Positions 1 through 5,717 of a stretch of 5,717 nt of DNA are shown here, piece after piece. Each line of letters opens with the position of its first letter. Position 1 is the stretch's first letter. The translations under genes were made by a program, and so were the position numbers. Source of the DNA: Acidimicrobiales bacterium (GTDB lineage: Bacteria; Actinomycetota; Acidimicrobiia; Acidimicrobiales; Poriferisodalaceae); NCBI GenBank assembly GCA_030749275.1, contig JASMKJ010000505.1, positions 1-5,717 on the forward strand, in the 5' to 3' direction. The notes under the pieces are model-generated. The model did not search any database, was not told the origin of the DNA, and saw only the letters and a program-made list of their open reading frames with translations.

Positions 1-203
1 TCCAGTGCAGCGATGAGCGACGAAAGGTCCTGCAGGTCTCCCTCAACAAGTTCGACGAACGGAAACTCACTAGTAATCATCTCAGCTTTCGGGTTTCGCT
101 GTCCTTTGATCAGACCGTAAACCTTGTACCCCTCTTCGTGAAGGACTTCTGCCAAGTACTGGCCATCTTGACCGGTGATACCTGTGATTAGGGCGGTACG
201 CAA
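1..203 (-). CDS. gmd: GDP-mannose 4,6-dehydratase, N-terminal part (runs off left edge)
   Basis: This is the first 67 codons of a short-chain dehydratase that converts GDP-mannose to GDP-4-keto-6-deoxymannose in the cytoplasm, the entry step to GDP-D-rhamnose, GDP-fucose and related sugars. The visible part begins RTALITGITGQDGQYLAE. It carries the Rossmann NAD(P)-binding motif GITGQDG (G8, G11, G14), in the form typical of Gmd, and the GD at residues 55-56 that ends the second beta strand. The GQRNPK segment (34-39) resembles a Gmd subgroup I recall from actinobacteria, not the E. coli type. I place the start at TTG (203-201): an in-frame TAG lies five codons upstream with no ATG or GTG between them, and a purine-rich GAGAAGAG (217-210) sits 6 nt before the TTG. 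The catalytic Thr/Ser-Tyr-Lys residues lie outside the window. Another sugar-nucleotide SDR is possible but less likely. Confidence 0.88.
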   Translation of the reverse strand, partial: MRTALITGITGQDGQYLAEVLHEEGYKVYGLIKGQRNPKAEMITSEFPFVELVEGDLQDLSSLIAAL

Positions 204-300
204 TCGAAACTCTTCTCGCTATCGGGTGCAACGTCGCAAGCCTACGACGGACAAGTATCTAATTTGTGTACCCCTTGGAAGTATGCACTCGCCACACTGC
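204..300 (-). promoter_or_regulatory. 97-bp gmd leader with an imperfect dyad
   Basis: This gap separates the end of the minus-strand glycosyltransferase from gmd, which points in the same direction. It holds the gmd ribosome binding site (GAGAAGAG, 217-210). It also holds a local AT-rich block with an imperfect dyad of form ACAA-N9-TTGT at 251-267. I see no convincing -35/-10 pair and no strong hairpin followed by a T run, so it is unclear whether gmd has its own promoter or is read through from the glycosyltransferase gene. The regulatory role is inferred only from the gap length and the dyad. Confidence 0.25.
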
Positions 301-1371
301 TCAGGCTAGTGAGGTATAGAGATCGATCATTCCTTGCGCACTGTTGCTCCAATTGAACTTTATTGAGCGGTTCAAGCCAGCAGAAATGAGTGTGTTCCGA
401 GAGCTCTCGTCATTAAGCAGTTCCAGAAGCGCTGCAGCCAGAGCTTCCACTTGGCCGGGGGCCACAGTTAATGCGGCATCTCCCACTACCTCGGGGATTG
501 CCCCCCCGGTGGTGGTGACGACCGGAGTACCCATCGACATGGCTTCAATGATCGGCAGACCAAAACCTTCGTAGTAGCTGGGGTGGGCAAGGATCATCGC
601 GTCAGCAATTAGGCGATCTCTCTCTTGTCGGTCTACATAGCCAACGCGGTGCACGCGGGATTGAATCTCTAGGGGAAGCCTATTGATACAGTCAACAACT
701 TGTGATTCGGAGTCTCCGGGTGGTCCCACGATTTGAAGTTCGGCTTCTTTGTGGTGATTGGCGAGGATCTCGAAGGCTTTTACCAACTCTGTAATGCCCT
801 TTCGTTGCTGCGTCGTTCCGACCGCAACGATCATCGGGATCGTGGATGTTGACCGTGTCGAGCTTTGAGAAATTCCGGGATAGACGACTCTCACATCCGT
901 CGCCCCGTACTTGTCTCTAATCTCTTCGCCAACAAAGTTTGAGATTGTGTGAATCGTGGCACCAGATTCGACTGCTTTTCGTACCGAAAGGTGAAGTCGC
1001 CGGTTGAACCGCCCCGCTCCCGGGTAGTCGCCCAGAAAAGATAAGTCATGGATCGTGAGTACGCGCGGACAGGTCGATGGTGGAACAACAAAGTTGGTTC
1101 CGTGAACCACATCCACCTTGCCTAGGAATCTTTCGATCTTTGGCGCGTTCAATAATCGCCACAGAACCGGAGCTTGCGCGGCCGGTATGGGTACCCAGGT
1201 ACCACGGGTCTGGCCGCGCATACGGGCGCGAAGCGACAGCGTATATTCCGCCATTTCGACTCTATTTTCTCGATCCTCCATTTCCCGAATGGAATGAAGT
1301 AATCCCTCTACAAAAACACCGATGCCAGTACGAATACCGATCAGTGGCGTAGCGTCAATAGCAACCCGCAT
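301..1371 (-). CDS. GT4-family glycosyltransferase, mannosyl/deoxyhexosyltransferase-like
   Basis: A complete 356-aa retaining glycosyltransferase of the GT-B fold, probably cytoplasmic or peripheral to the membrane, transferring a sugar from a nucleotide donor to a growing polysaccharide. The N-terminal acceptor domain starts MRVAIDATPL with the glycine-rich TGIG (15-18), and contains VVHGTNFVVPP (88-98) and TIHDLSF (106-112). The C-terminal donor domain has AVGTTQQRKG (183-192), with R190/K191 in the usual phosphate-contacting position, and the EX7E motif YEGFGLPIIEA, with E268 and E276. Length is normal for the family. The ATG at 1371 is supported by the family-typical N-terminus, although only a poor, close GGGA precedes it. 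There is no signal peptide or membrane segment. The VHGTN and HDLSF motifs recall mannosyltransferases of O-antigen-type clusters, and gmd next door fits a GDP-mannose-type donor, but donor, acceptor and linkage cannot be read from sequence. Confidence 0.93.
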   Translation of the reverse strand: MRVAIDATPLIGIRTGIGVFVEGLLHSIREMEDRENRVEMAEYTLSLRARMRGQTRGTWVPIPAAQAPVLWRLLNAPKIERFLGKVDVVHGTNFVVPPSTCPRVLTIHDLSFLGDYPGAGRFNRRLHLSVRKAVESGATIHTISNFVGEEIRDKYGATDVRVVYPGISQSSTRSTSTIPMIVAVGTTQQRKGITELVKAFEILANHHKEAELQIVGPPGDSESQVVDCINRLPLEIQSRVHRVGYVDRQERDRLIADAMILAHPSYYEGFGLPIIEAMSMGTPVVTTTGGAIPEVVGDAALTVAPGQVEALAAALLELLNDESSRNTLISAGLNRSIKFNWSNSAQGMIDLYTSLA

Positions 1372-1432
1372 GTCCCAGCTACGCTATCGACTCGTCACGC
1401 CGCCGGTGGGCCAGCCTCTGGAGAACTAGATA
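1372..1432. promoter_or_regulatory. Divergent intergenic region between the two gene blocks
   Basis: These 61 bp separate the start codons of the minus-strand glycosyltransferase and the plus-strand operon, so start signals for both directions should lie here or inside the opposing gene. No good -35/-10 pair is visible on either strand. A small CCAG-CCT-CTGG hairpin (1411-1421) overlaps the first bases of the ribosome binding site of the plus-strand gene. With only a 4-bp stem it is probably weak. The promoter role is inferred from layout. Confidence 0.4.
1420..1423 (+). promoter_or_regulatory. Ribosome binding site of the plus-strand operon
   Basis: GGAG lies 9 nt upstream of the ATG at 1433 and supports that start. 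It is the first translation signal of the four-gene block. Confidence 0.6.
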
Positions 1433-2404
1433 ATGAGTGATTCTCAGTCTGATACCGACTACTTCCAGGAAATAGTCGCCGAAATAGAAACCGAAGCTCG
1501 GAACCGGGCCGCAACGGGCGAGTACCCGAGGGCTTTGCTCCGGAGTCTCGAGGAGGAATTCCGCCGCTGGATACCTGACGCAAGCCTTGAAAACGGTGTC
1601 GAAGACACCATTAGAGGCATAGAGGCCGCATCCTATGTGGATGCTTCGGTCCCGCTTGAGTCAAGGTCATCCGTAGGTAGCTTCGTTAAGTGGGTGGTTC
1701 GCCGCTTGACGTACTTCTATCACCGACACATGGCTCAACAAGTCACTGCTTTGGGGATACACGTTACCCGACCTCTTCGTTTGCTCGATGCGATGCTGAA
1801 GAACATCGACCGCAGAGTCTCGGCTATAGAAGACCAGTTAGATGTTGGGGCCGCGGCGCGCTCGGAATTGATCGCGGGAATTGCGAATACGTGCGTGCCC
1901 GAAGAATTCAAGGAAATCCTCTTGGAGCATTTGACTGACGCTCCCGGTCGGGTTGTATTCGGGGATCTGTTCCAGCCTGAACTACTCCGTTTTTTGAGTC
2001 GACAAAGTGTTGACATTTATGGGGTCTCACCCACAGGAGACACCATTGAGGCTGTTGATGTTCGTCAAGAACAGTTACTTGACCACCTCAGTCATCTCGA
2101 AAGCGACGTACTTGGAGGTTTTGTCTTATGTGGTGTTACTGATCGAGGTTCGCTAAATGAGCAACTGCGCGTCCTCCGTCTTCTTTTGCTGCGCTGTAAG
2201 CCGGGAGCACCAGTAGCGGTAATTGTCGCTCACCCCGAAAGCTTGTCCAGCCGGTTCGGACCCGTTGCGACTGACTTATTACACGGGCGTCCACTACATC
2301 CCGAAACTTGGTGCTATTTGCTGTCCCGTGAGCACGCCTCCGACCTCACCGTTACCGAAGCTTCAGATTCCACTTGCTCACTTATAACAGCGAAGCTTCA
2401 ATGA
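1433..2404 (+). CDS. Degenerate SAM-methyltransferase-like protein of the polysaccharide cluster
   Basis: A 323-aa protein that I place with methyltransferase-containing proteins of actinobacterial polysaccharide loci. Residues 8-50 form an acidic helical region with the signature GEYPRALLRSLEEEFRRW (29-46). Residues 80-105 are a basic, aromatic, amphipathic helix that could lie on the membrane. Residues 103-137 look like a short coiled coil ending in RRVSAIEDQL. From about 170 the order of elements follows a class I methyltransferase: a beta strand at 173-177, IYGV (195-198), LGGFVLCGV (227-235), LRLLLLRCKPGAPVAVIV (248-265), HPESL (267-271) and RPLHPETW (286-293). The glycine-rich SAM loop is missing (FGDLFQPELL at 176-185) and the acidic ribose-binding residue after the second strand is S199. 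It therefore probably cannot bind SAM. It has no signal peptide. It heads the operon, its stop overlaps the next start, and a scaffold or chain-length role is inference. Confidence 0.8.
   Translation: MSDSQSDTDYFQEIVAEIETEARNRAATGEYPRALLRSLEEEFRRWIPDASLENGVEDTIRGIEAASYVDASVPLESRSSVGSFVKWVVRRLTYFYHRHMAQQVTALGIHVTRPLRLLDAMLKNIDRRVSAIEDQLDVGAAARSELIAGIANTCVPEEFKEILLEHLTDAPGRVVFGDLFQPELLRFLSRQSVDIYGVSPTGDTIEAVDVRQEQLLDHLSHLESDVLGGFVLCGVTDRGSLNEQLRVLRLLLLRCKPGAPVAVIVAHPESLSSRFGPVATDLLHGRPLHPETWCYLLSREHASDLTVTEASDSTCSLITAKLQ
2357..2399 (+). repeat. 8-bp inverted repeat in front of the first operon glycosyltransferase
   Basis: The 10-mer CGAAGCTTCA occurs at 2356-2365 and again at 2391-2400. Its core GAAGCTTC is self-complementary, so the copies at 2357-2364 and 2392-2399 can pair as an 8-bp stem around a 27-nt loop. 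The second copy fills the place where the ribosome binding site of the ATG at 2401 should be. The two copies are read in different frames of the upstream gene, so shared codons do not explain the repeat. A role in translational coupling is inference. Confidence 0.5.
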
Positions 2405-3468
2405 CTAGCGTTCATCAGCTTGTACCTACGATTTCTCCTCGTGACGCAGTTGGCAATCACACTCTTGCTCTGAGAGAAATCCTCAGAAGCTCAGGGTTTG
2501 AGAGCGAAATATTTTCTATGTTCCGACACTCAGACCTAATGGCTGACACACATTACGTTGACGATCTTCCCGGCGACGCCGACGCAGTGATCTATCAGTT
2601 CTCCATCGGGAGCCCTGTTGCTGACCGATGGGCGCGACACCCTGCTGTCAAGATCGCTAACTATCACAACATCACACCCGCTTCGCTCGTTGGTAAGTGG
2701 GACGGTCTATTAGCCGCTGAGGTTCAACTTGGAAGAGATCAAATGGCCAGATACGCGAAAATTTGCGACCACGCTATCTGTGACTCCGATTTCAACAAGT
2801 TTGAACTTGACGTTCTCGGGTATAGATCAACAGAGACAATTCCAGTGCTTTTCGACCCTCTCCTCGCTGCGCCAAATCAGGGGGTTCTGACCCGCTTGAA
2901 ACGCGCGCGCCGCGGGACTCAGGTGCTATTTGTCGGCAGAGTCGCTCCCAACAAAGCACACCACGATTTGGTCGCCGCTGTGAAGACCCTAAGAGAGACA
3001 TGTGATGATGACGCTCATCTTCACTTTGTCGGTACGGATGGGCCGCCCGGTTACAGAAGCGCCTTGGACACCATCATCAATCACGCTGGAATGCGAGACC
3101 ACGTCACGTTCCATGGCTCAGTTCCTCCAGAACAGCTTGTATCTCATTACTTGGCAGCGGACGTATTTTGTTGTCTTAGCGATCACGAAGGATTTTGTGT
3201 CCCAGTAATTGAGTCCATGAACCACGGTTTGCCAGTTGTTGCGTTTAGCTGTACGGCCGTAGCAGAGACCGTTGGGAGTGGTGGTTTGCTGTTGGCTGAT
3301 AAAAGTCCCTTAGTCGTCGCTTCGGCTCTTCACCGAGTTAGCCAAGATGCCAGCCTCGCAAATCGTCTCCGCGACGCTGGCCACCGACGAGCAAAATGTT
3401 TCGACCGTAGTGTCGTCGAACAACAATTTCGAAGTCAGATATCAAGTCGCCTTCTGGAATCACTGTGA
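2401..3468 (+). CDS. GT4-family glycosyltransferase, first of a tandem paralog pair
   Basis: A 355-aa retaining GT-B glycosyltransferase. The N-terminal domain starts MTSVHQLVPT and carries DAVGNH (15-20), YQFSIGSPVADRW (65-77), NYHNITP (87-93) and CDSDFNKFEL (127-136). These are hallmarks of a GT4 subgroup I recall from O-antigen-like clusters. The donor domain has LFVGRVAPNKAHHDL (176-190), with R180 and K185 in the phosphate-binding positions, and the EX7E motif DHEGFCVPVIES, with E263 and E271. A Cys (C266) replaces the common Gly of EGFG, a tolerated variant. I choose ATG 2401 over an in-frame TTG 27 nt upstream because it makes an ATGA overlap with the previous stop and aligns with the start of the downstream paralog. 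No good ribosome binding site precedes it, so translation probably depends on coupling. Donor and linkage are unknown. Confidence 0.92.
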   Translation: MTSVHQLVPTISPRDAVGNHTLALREILRSSGFESEIFSMFRHSDLMADTHYVDDLPGDADAVIYQFSIGSPVADRWARHPAVKIANYHNITPASLVGKWDGLLAAEVQLGRDQMARYAKICDHAICDSDFNKFELDVLGYRSTETIPVLFDPLLAAPNQGVLTRLKRARRGTQVLFVGRVAPNKAHHDLVAAVKTLRETCDDDAHLHFVGTDGPPGYRSALDTIINHAGMRDHVTFHGSVPPEQLVSHYLAADVFCCLSDHEGFCVPVIESMNHGLPVVAFSCTAVAETVGSGGLLLADKSPLVVASALHRVSQDASLANRLRDAGHRRAKCFDRSVVEQQFRSQISSRLLESL

Positions 3469-4520
3469 GGTGGAAAGCCGTTCATCAATTCGTCCCGATG
3501 CTGGCTCACGGGGACGCCATAGGCAGTCACGTTATGTGGATCAGAGAGCACCTTCGCTCCCGCGGTTGCCATTCAGAAATCTTTGTCGGCGACGAAAATT
3601 CAGCCACAACAAAGGAATCATTCAATCTTGACGAGGTTGACCGCCACATCCATTCACCTAGCGACACACTGTTTCTCTATCACGTAGCGCAAGCGTCGCC
3701 GTGCGCAGACTTTCTTGCGACCCGTCAGGAGTCCTTAGGATTGATTTTCCACAACTTCACTCCCCCTGAACTTTTGATCCGATGGGATCCTGACACTGCC
3801 TTCGAAATACTTAATGCACAAGATCAGCTGGCCGAGTTGATAGGGAAAAGCCAATTTGCCATATGTGATAGTCAGTTCAATTCCGAAGTTTTAGCGGGCT
3901 TCGGAAACGTCAAAAGTTTCGTCGTTCCGCTTCCCCTTCGCGAAACAGCCGTCGTCAAAGCCAAGGCTGACGAACCGCCCATCATTTTGTTTGTTGGCCG
4001 AGTTGCTCCGAATAAAGCAATTCACGACCTAATCGCCAGCATGGCTGTTCTTCACCAGGTATTTCCTGATGCAAAGCTCCGAATCGTGGGATCCTCAACT
4101 GTAGATCCTTACGATGCCGCCCTAGAGGGATTGATTGCCGCCCTTGGTCTTGAAGACGTTGTGACCCTGACGGGTTGGGTTACTGAGGGTGAATTGGAAC
4201 TCGAGTATCAGAGTGCATCCATTTTCTGCACATTGAGCGATCACGAGGGCTTTGGGGTCCCCATATTGGAGGCGATGGCTCGAGGGATTCCTGTGGTGGC
4301 CTACGAAAACACGGCTGTAGGTGAAACAGTCGGCGAAGCGGGGCTGTTGCTTACTTCAAAGGCTCCAACCGTTGTTGCCACTGCTCTCGAAAGAGTCCTA
4401 TCCGATACAGAGTTATTCGATCGACTCGCCGGTAGTGGGCATCGCCGAAGCAGAGTTTTTTCTGGCGCATTGGTGGCCGATGGGTTAGATAAGGCTTTGT
4501 CGTGGGACGAGTCCCTATGA
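3465..4520 (+). CDS. GT4-family glycosyltransferase, second of the tandem paralog pair
   Basis: A 351-aa retaining GT-B enzyme, clearly paralogous to the gene just upstream. Both share VHQ-x-VP near the start, the DAxGxH motif (here DAIGSH, 17-22), HN-x-TP (here HNFTP, 96-100), AICDSQFN (132-139), LFVGRVAPNK (175-184) and LSDHEGF (257-263). The EX7E glutamates are E261 and E269, and R179/K184 are the likely diphosphate contacts. Over an ungapped 82-residue stretch of the donor domain (252-333 here, 254-335 in the upstream copy) I count about 47 identities. The N-terminal acceptor halves differ far more. The start is GTG at 3465, which overlaps the previous TGA as GTGA; GGAA at 3456-3459 is a modest ribosome binding site. 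The two enzymes probably use a similar donor but act on different acceptors or make different linkages. That is inference from the family architecture. Confidence 0.92.
   Translation: MRWKAVHQFVPMLAHGDAIGSHVMWIREHLRSRGCHSEIFVGDENSATTKESFNLDEVDRHIHSPSDTLFLYHVAQASPCADFLATRQESLGLIFHNFTPPELLIRWDPDTAFEILNAQDQLAELIGKSQFAICDSQFNSEVLAGFGNVKSFVVPLPLRETAVVKAKADEPPIILFVGRVAPNKAIHDLIASMAVLHQVFPDAKLRIVGSSTVDPYDAALEGLIAALGLEDVVTLTGWVTEGELELEYQSASIFCTLSDHEGFGVPILEAMARGIPVVAYENTAVGETVGEAGLLLTSKAPTVVATALERVLSDTELFDRLAGSGHRRSRVFSGALVADGLDKALSWDESL
4504..4507 (+). promoter_or_regulatory. Ribosome binding site deciding the start of the last glycosyltransferase
   Basis: GGGA lies 9 nt before the ATG at 4517, inside the end of the preceding gene. 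It favours that ATG over the in-frame GTG at 4502, which would overlap this site. Confidence 0.5.
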
Positions 4521-5680
4521 AAGTCGATTTTGTCATTCCGCGATATGGGCCCGTTGGGGGCGCGGAGAACGCTGTCGGGGCACTCGCGAGGAGATTAGCC
4601 CGTCAAGCCGGGTGGACAGTAGGTCTCCACACCACCTGTGCTAACTCATCCAATTCGTGGGCAAATGAACATGCCCCCGGGACAACTGTTGCCGATTCGT
4701 TGATGATCCATCGGCATCTCGTTGATTCGGGTCGTAATGACGCTTGGTCGCCATTAGAGCGTCGAATTCAGTTAGGTCCGTCTAGCGTCGATCCGACGAC
4801 ACAAGATCAATTCTTTTTCCATCAGGGACCAGTCAGTGAGGGCCTTGCGGACGCGGTCCAACAATCGGTGGCAGACCTGGTGCTATTTGCGCCTTATCTC
4901 TTTTGGCCGACAATCGCGATCGCTCCACAGTTGGCTAGTCGCGGAGTAATCATCCCCGCGGCACACGACGAGCCATTTTTACGATTGTCTCGAGTCGGCG
5001 AAATGTTAGAGAAAAGCCGCGGCCTCATCTACGGGTCTTTAGCCGAGCAGCACTTGTTGCAACGAACTCATTCTGTAGCTCATTTGCCAAGCGTCGTTTT
5101 GGGATGGGGAATTGAAGAACCTCTCAAGGATGACCCTTCTGCACTAAGCAAACTCGGTCTATCCGATAAGCCTTATGTGATCTGTGTTGGGCGGATAGAA
5201 CACGCCAAAGGAACTTTGGCTCTCGTTGACTTTTGGCGAACCCATAAGTCTCGTTCGAAGAGCGATCACCAGCTTGTTCTATTAGGCGAACCCAGTGTGG
5301 CTATCGATAGTGACGATGATGTATTGGTCGTCCGAGGTGCCGACGATGTAACCAAGTGGTCCTTGTTGAGAGGGGCCGACTTTTTAATTAATCCCTCTGC
5401 TTTGGAATCTTTTTCGCTTGTGCTGTTCGAGGCATGGGCTGCTGGCATTCCAGTTCTCGTGAACGGTCATTGTGAGACGACCCGCACACATGTGGCTCGG
5501 GGTATGGGTGGTTTGTGGTATCGGAGTTATCCAGAATTTGAGATTGCTGTACATCGCTTGACTTCAGATAGATCTCTAAGAACCCAACTAGCGACCAACG
5601 GCCACAATTTCGGAGAAACCTTTTACAACTGGGACAAGATCGTCCAACGGTTCATAGAATTTTGTGATCACATCACCTGA
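4517..5680 (+). CDS. GT4-family glycosyltransferase, third in the operon, different subgroup
   Basis: A 387-aa retaining GT-B glycosyltransferase. The acceptor domain begins MKVDFVIPRYGPVGGAENAV, with the glycine-rich GGAE (14-17) that usually contacts donor or acceptor phosphate. LHTTCANSSNSWANE (37-51) and AHDEPFL (149-155) follow. The donor domain has CVGRIEHAKG (223-232), with R226 and K231, NPSALESFSLVLFEAWAAG (292-310) containing the EX7E glutamates E297 and E305, and GGLWYRSYPEFE (331-342), a C-terminal signature I recall from actinobacterial cluster glycosyltransferases. It is not a close paralog of the two genes upstream. ATG 4517 gives an ATGA overlap with the previous stop and a GGGA at good spacing. 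There is no signal peptide or transmembrane helix, so it should work at the inner face of the membrane. The sugar and linkage are not predictable. Confidence 0.92.
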   Translation: MKVDFVIPRYGPVGGAENAVGALARRLARQAGWTVGLHTTCANSSNSWANEHAPGTTVADSLMIHRHLVDSGRNDAWSPLERRIQLGPSSVDPTTQDQFFFHQGPVSEGLADAVQQSVADLVLFAPYLFWPTIAIAPQLASRGVIIPAAHDEPFLRLSRVGEMLEKSRGLIYGSLAEQHLLQRTHSVAHLPSVVLGWGIEEPLKDDPSALSKLGLSDKPYVICVGRIEHAKGTLALVDFWRTHKSRSKSDHQLVLLGEPSVAIDSDDDVLVVRGADDVTKWSLLRGADFLINPSALESFSLVLFEAWAAGIPVLVNGHCETTRTHVARGMGGLWYRSYPEFEIAVHRLTSDRSLRTQLATNGHNFGETFYNWDKIVQRFIEFCDHIT

Positions 5681-5717
5681 TCGTGGAAACTTTCTCCGGT
5701 CGGTGTGATGGTGACAT

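Noticed and set aside
501..507. Run of seven C (G7 on the coding strand) inside the minus-strand glycosyltransferase, a possible phase-variation tract
   Set aside because: It encodes the conserved TGGAIPEV segment in frame. Seven bases is short for a contingency tract, and no second tract is present.
1077..1352. Open frame of 91 codons on the plus strand inside the minus-strand glycosyltransferase
   Set aside because: It lies antisense to a gene with clear GT4 motifs and has no recognisable domain, so it is a shadow frame. The same holds for the plus-strand frame at 344-574 and the minus-strand frame at 1735-2016.
2374..2400. Upstream TTG start adding nine residues to the first operon glycosyltransferase
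   Set aside because: The extension has no counterpart in the paralog, and ATG 2401 makes the same kind of 4-nt overlap as the other junctions.
5671..5710. Possible terminator after the last glycosyltransferase (CATCAC at 5671-5676 with GTGATG at 5705-5710)
   Set aside because: The stem is only 6 bp around a long loop and is not followed by a T run.
5705..5717. Possible start of a next gene (GTG 5705 or ATG 5708, in the same frame)
   Set aside because: Only four codons are visible and no ribosome binding site stands at a suitable distance, so it cannot be called.

Overview
The window is part of a bacterial surface-polysaccharide biosynthesis locus. It has two divergent gene blocks separated by 61 bp. 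By eye the base composition is close to balanced, about 50-55% G+C. TTG and GTG starts are used, genes overlap by 4 nt, and the proteins look most like families I recall from actinobacterial polysaccharide clusters. An actinobacterium of moderate G+C is therefore my best guess, but the sequence alone does not prove it. There are no RNA genes, CRISPR arrays, insertion sequences or integrase genes.

Minus strand, read right to left: a complete family 4 glycosyltransferase (1371 to 301), a 97-bp gap, then the first 67 codons of a GDP-mannose 4,6-dehydratase gene (gmd, from 203 off the left edge). Gmd makes GDP-4-keto-6-deoxymannose, the precursor of GDP-D-rhamnose, GDP-6-deoxytalose or GDP-fucose. 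This suggests the polymer contains mannose and/or a 6-deoxyhexose derived from it.

Plus strand, read left to right: a 323-aa protein whose C-terminal half follows the outline of a SAM-dependent methyltransferase but has lost the SAM-binding motifs (1433-2404), then three GT4-type glycosyltransferases (2401-3468, 3465-4520, 4517-5680). Each junction is a 4-nt start/stop overlap (ATGA, GTGA, ATGA), so the four genes are almost certainly one translationally coupled operon. The first two glycosyltransferases are clear tandem paralogs. The third belongs to a different GT4 subgroup. The operon may continue beyond the right edge.

Taken together, gmd would supply a nucleotide sugar and four GT4 enzymes would build a repeat unit or chain on the cytoplasmic face of the membrane. 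The methyltransferase-like protein may have become a scaffold or length-control factor instead of an enzyme. No flippase, polymerase or ABC exporter lies in the window, so the export route is unknown. The points most worth following up are the degenerate methyltransferase, the tandem glycosyltransferase duplication, and an 8-bp inverted repeat that could hide the start of the first glycosyltransferase of the operon.
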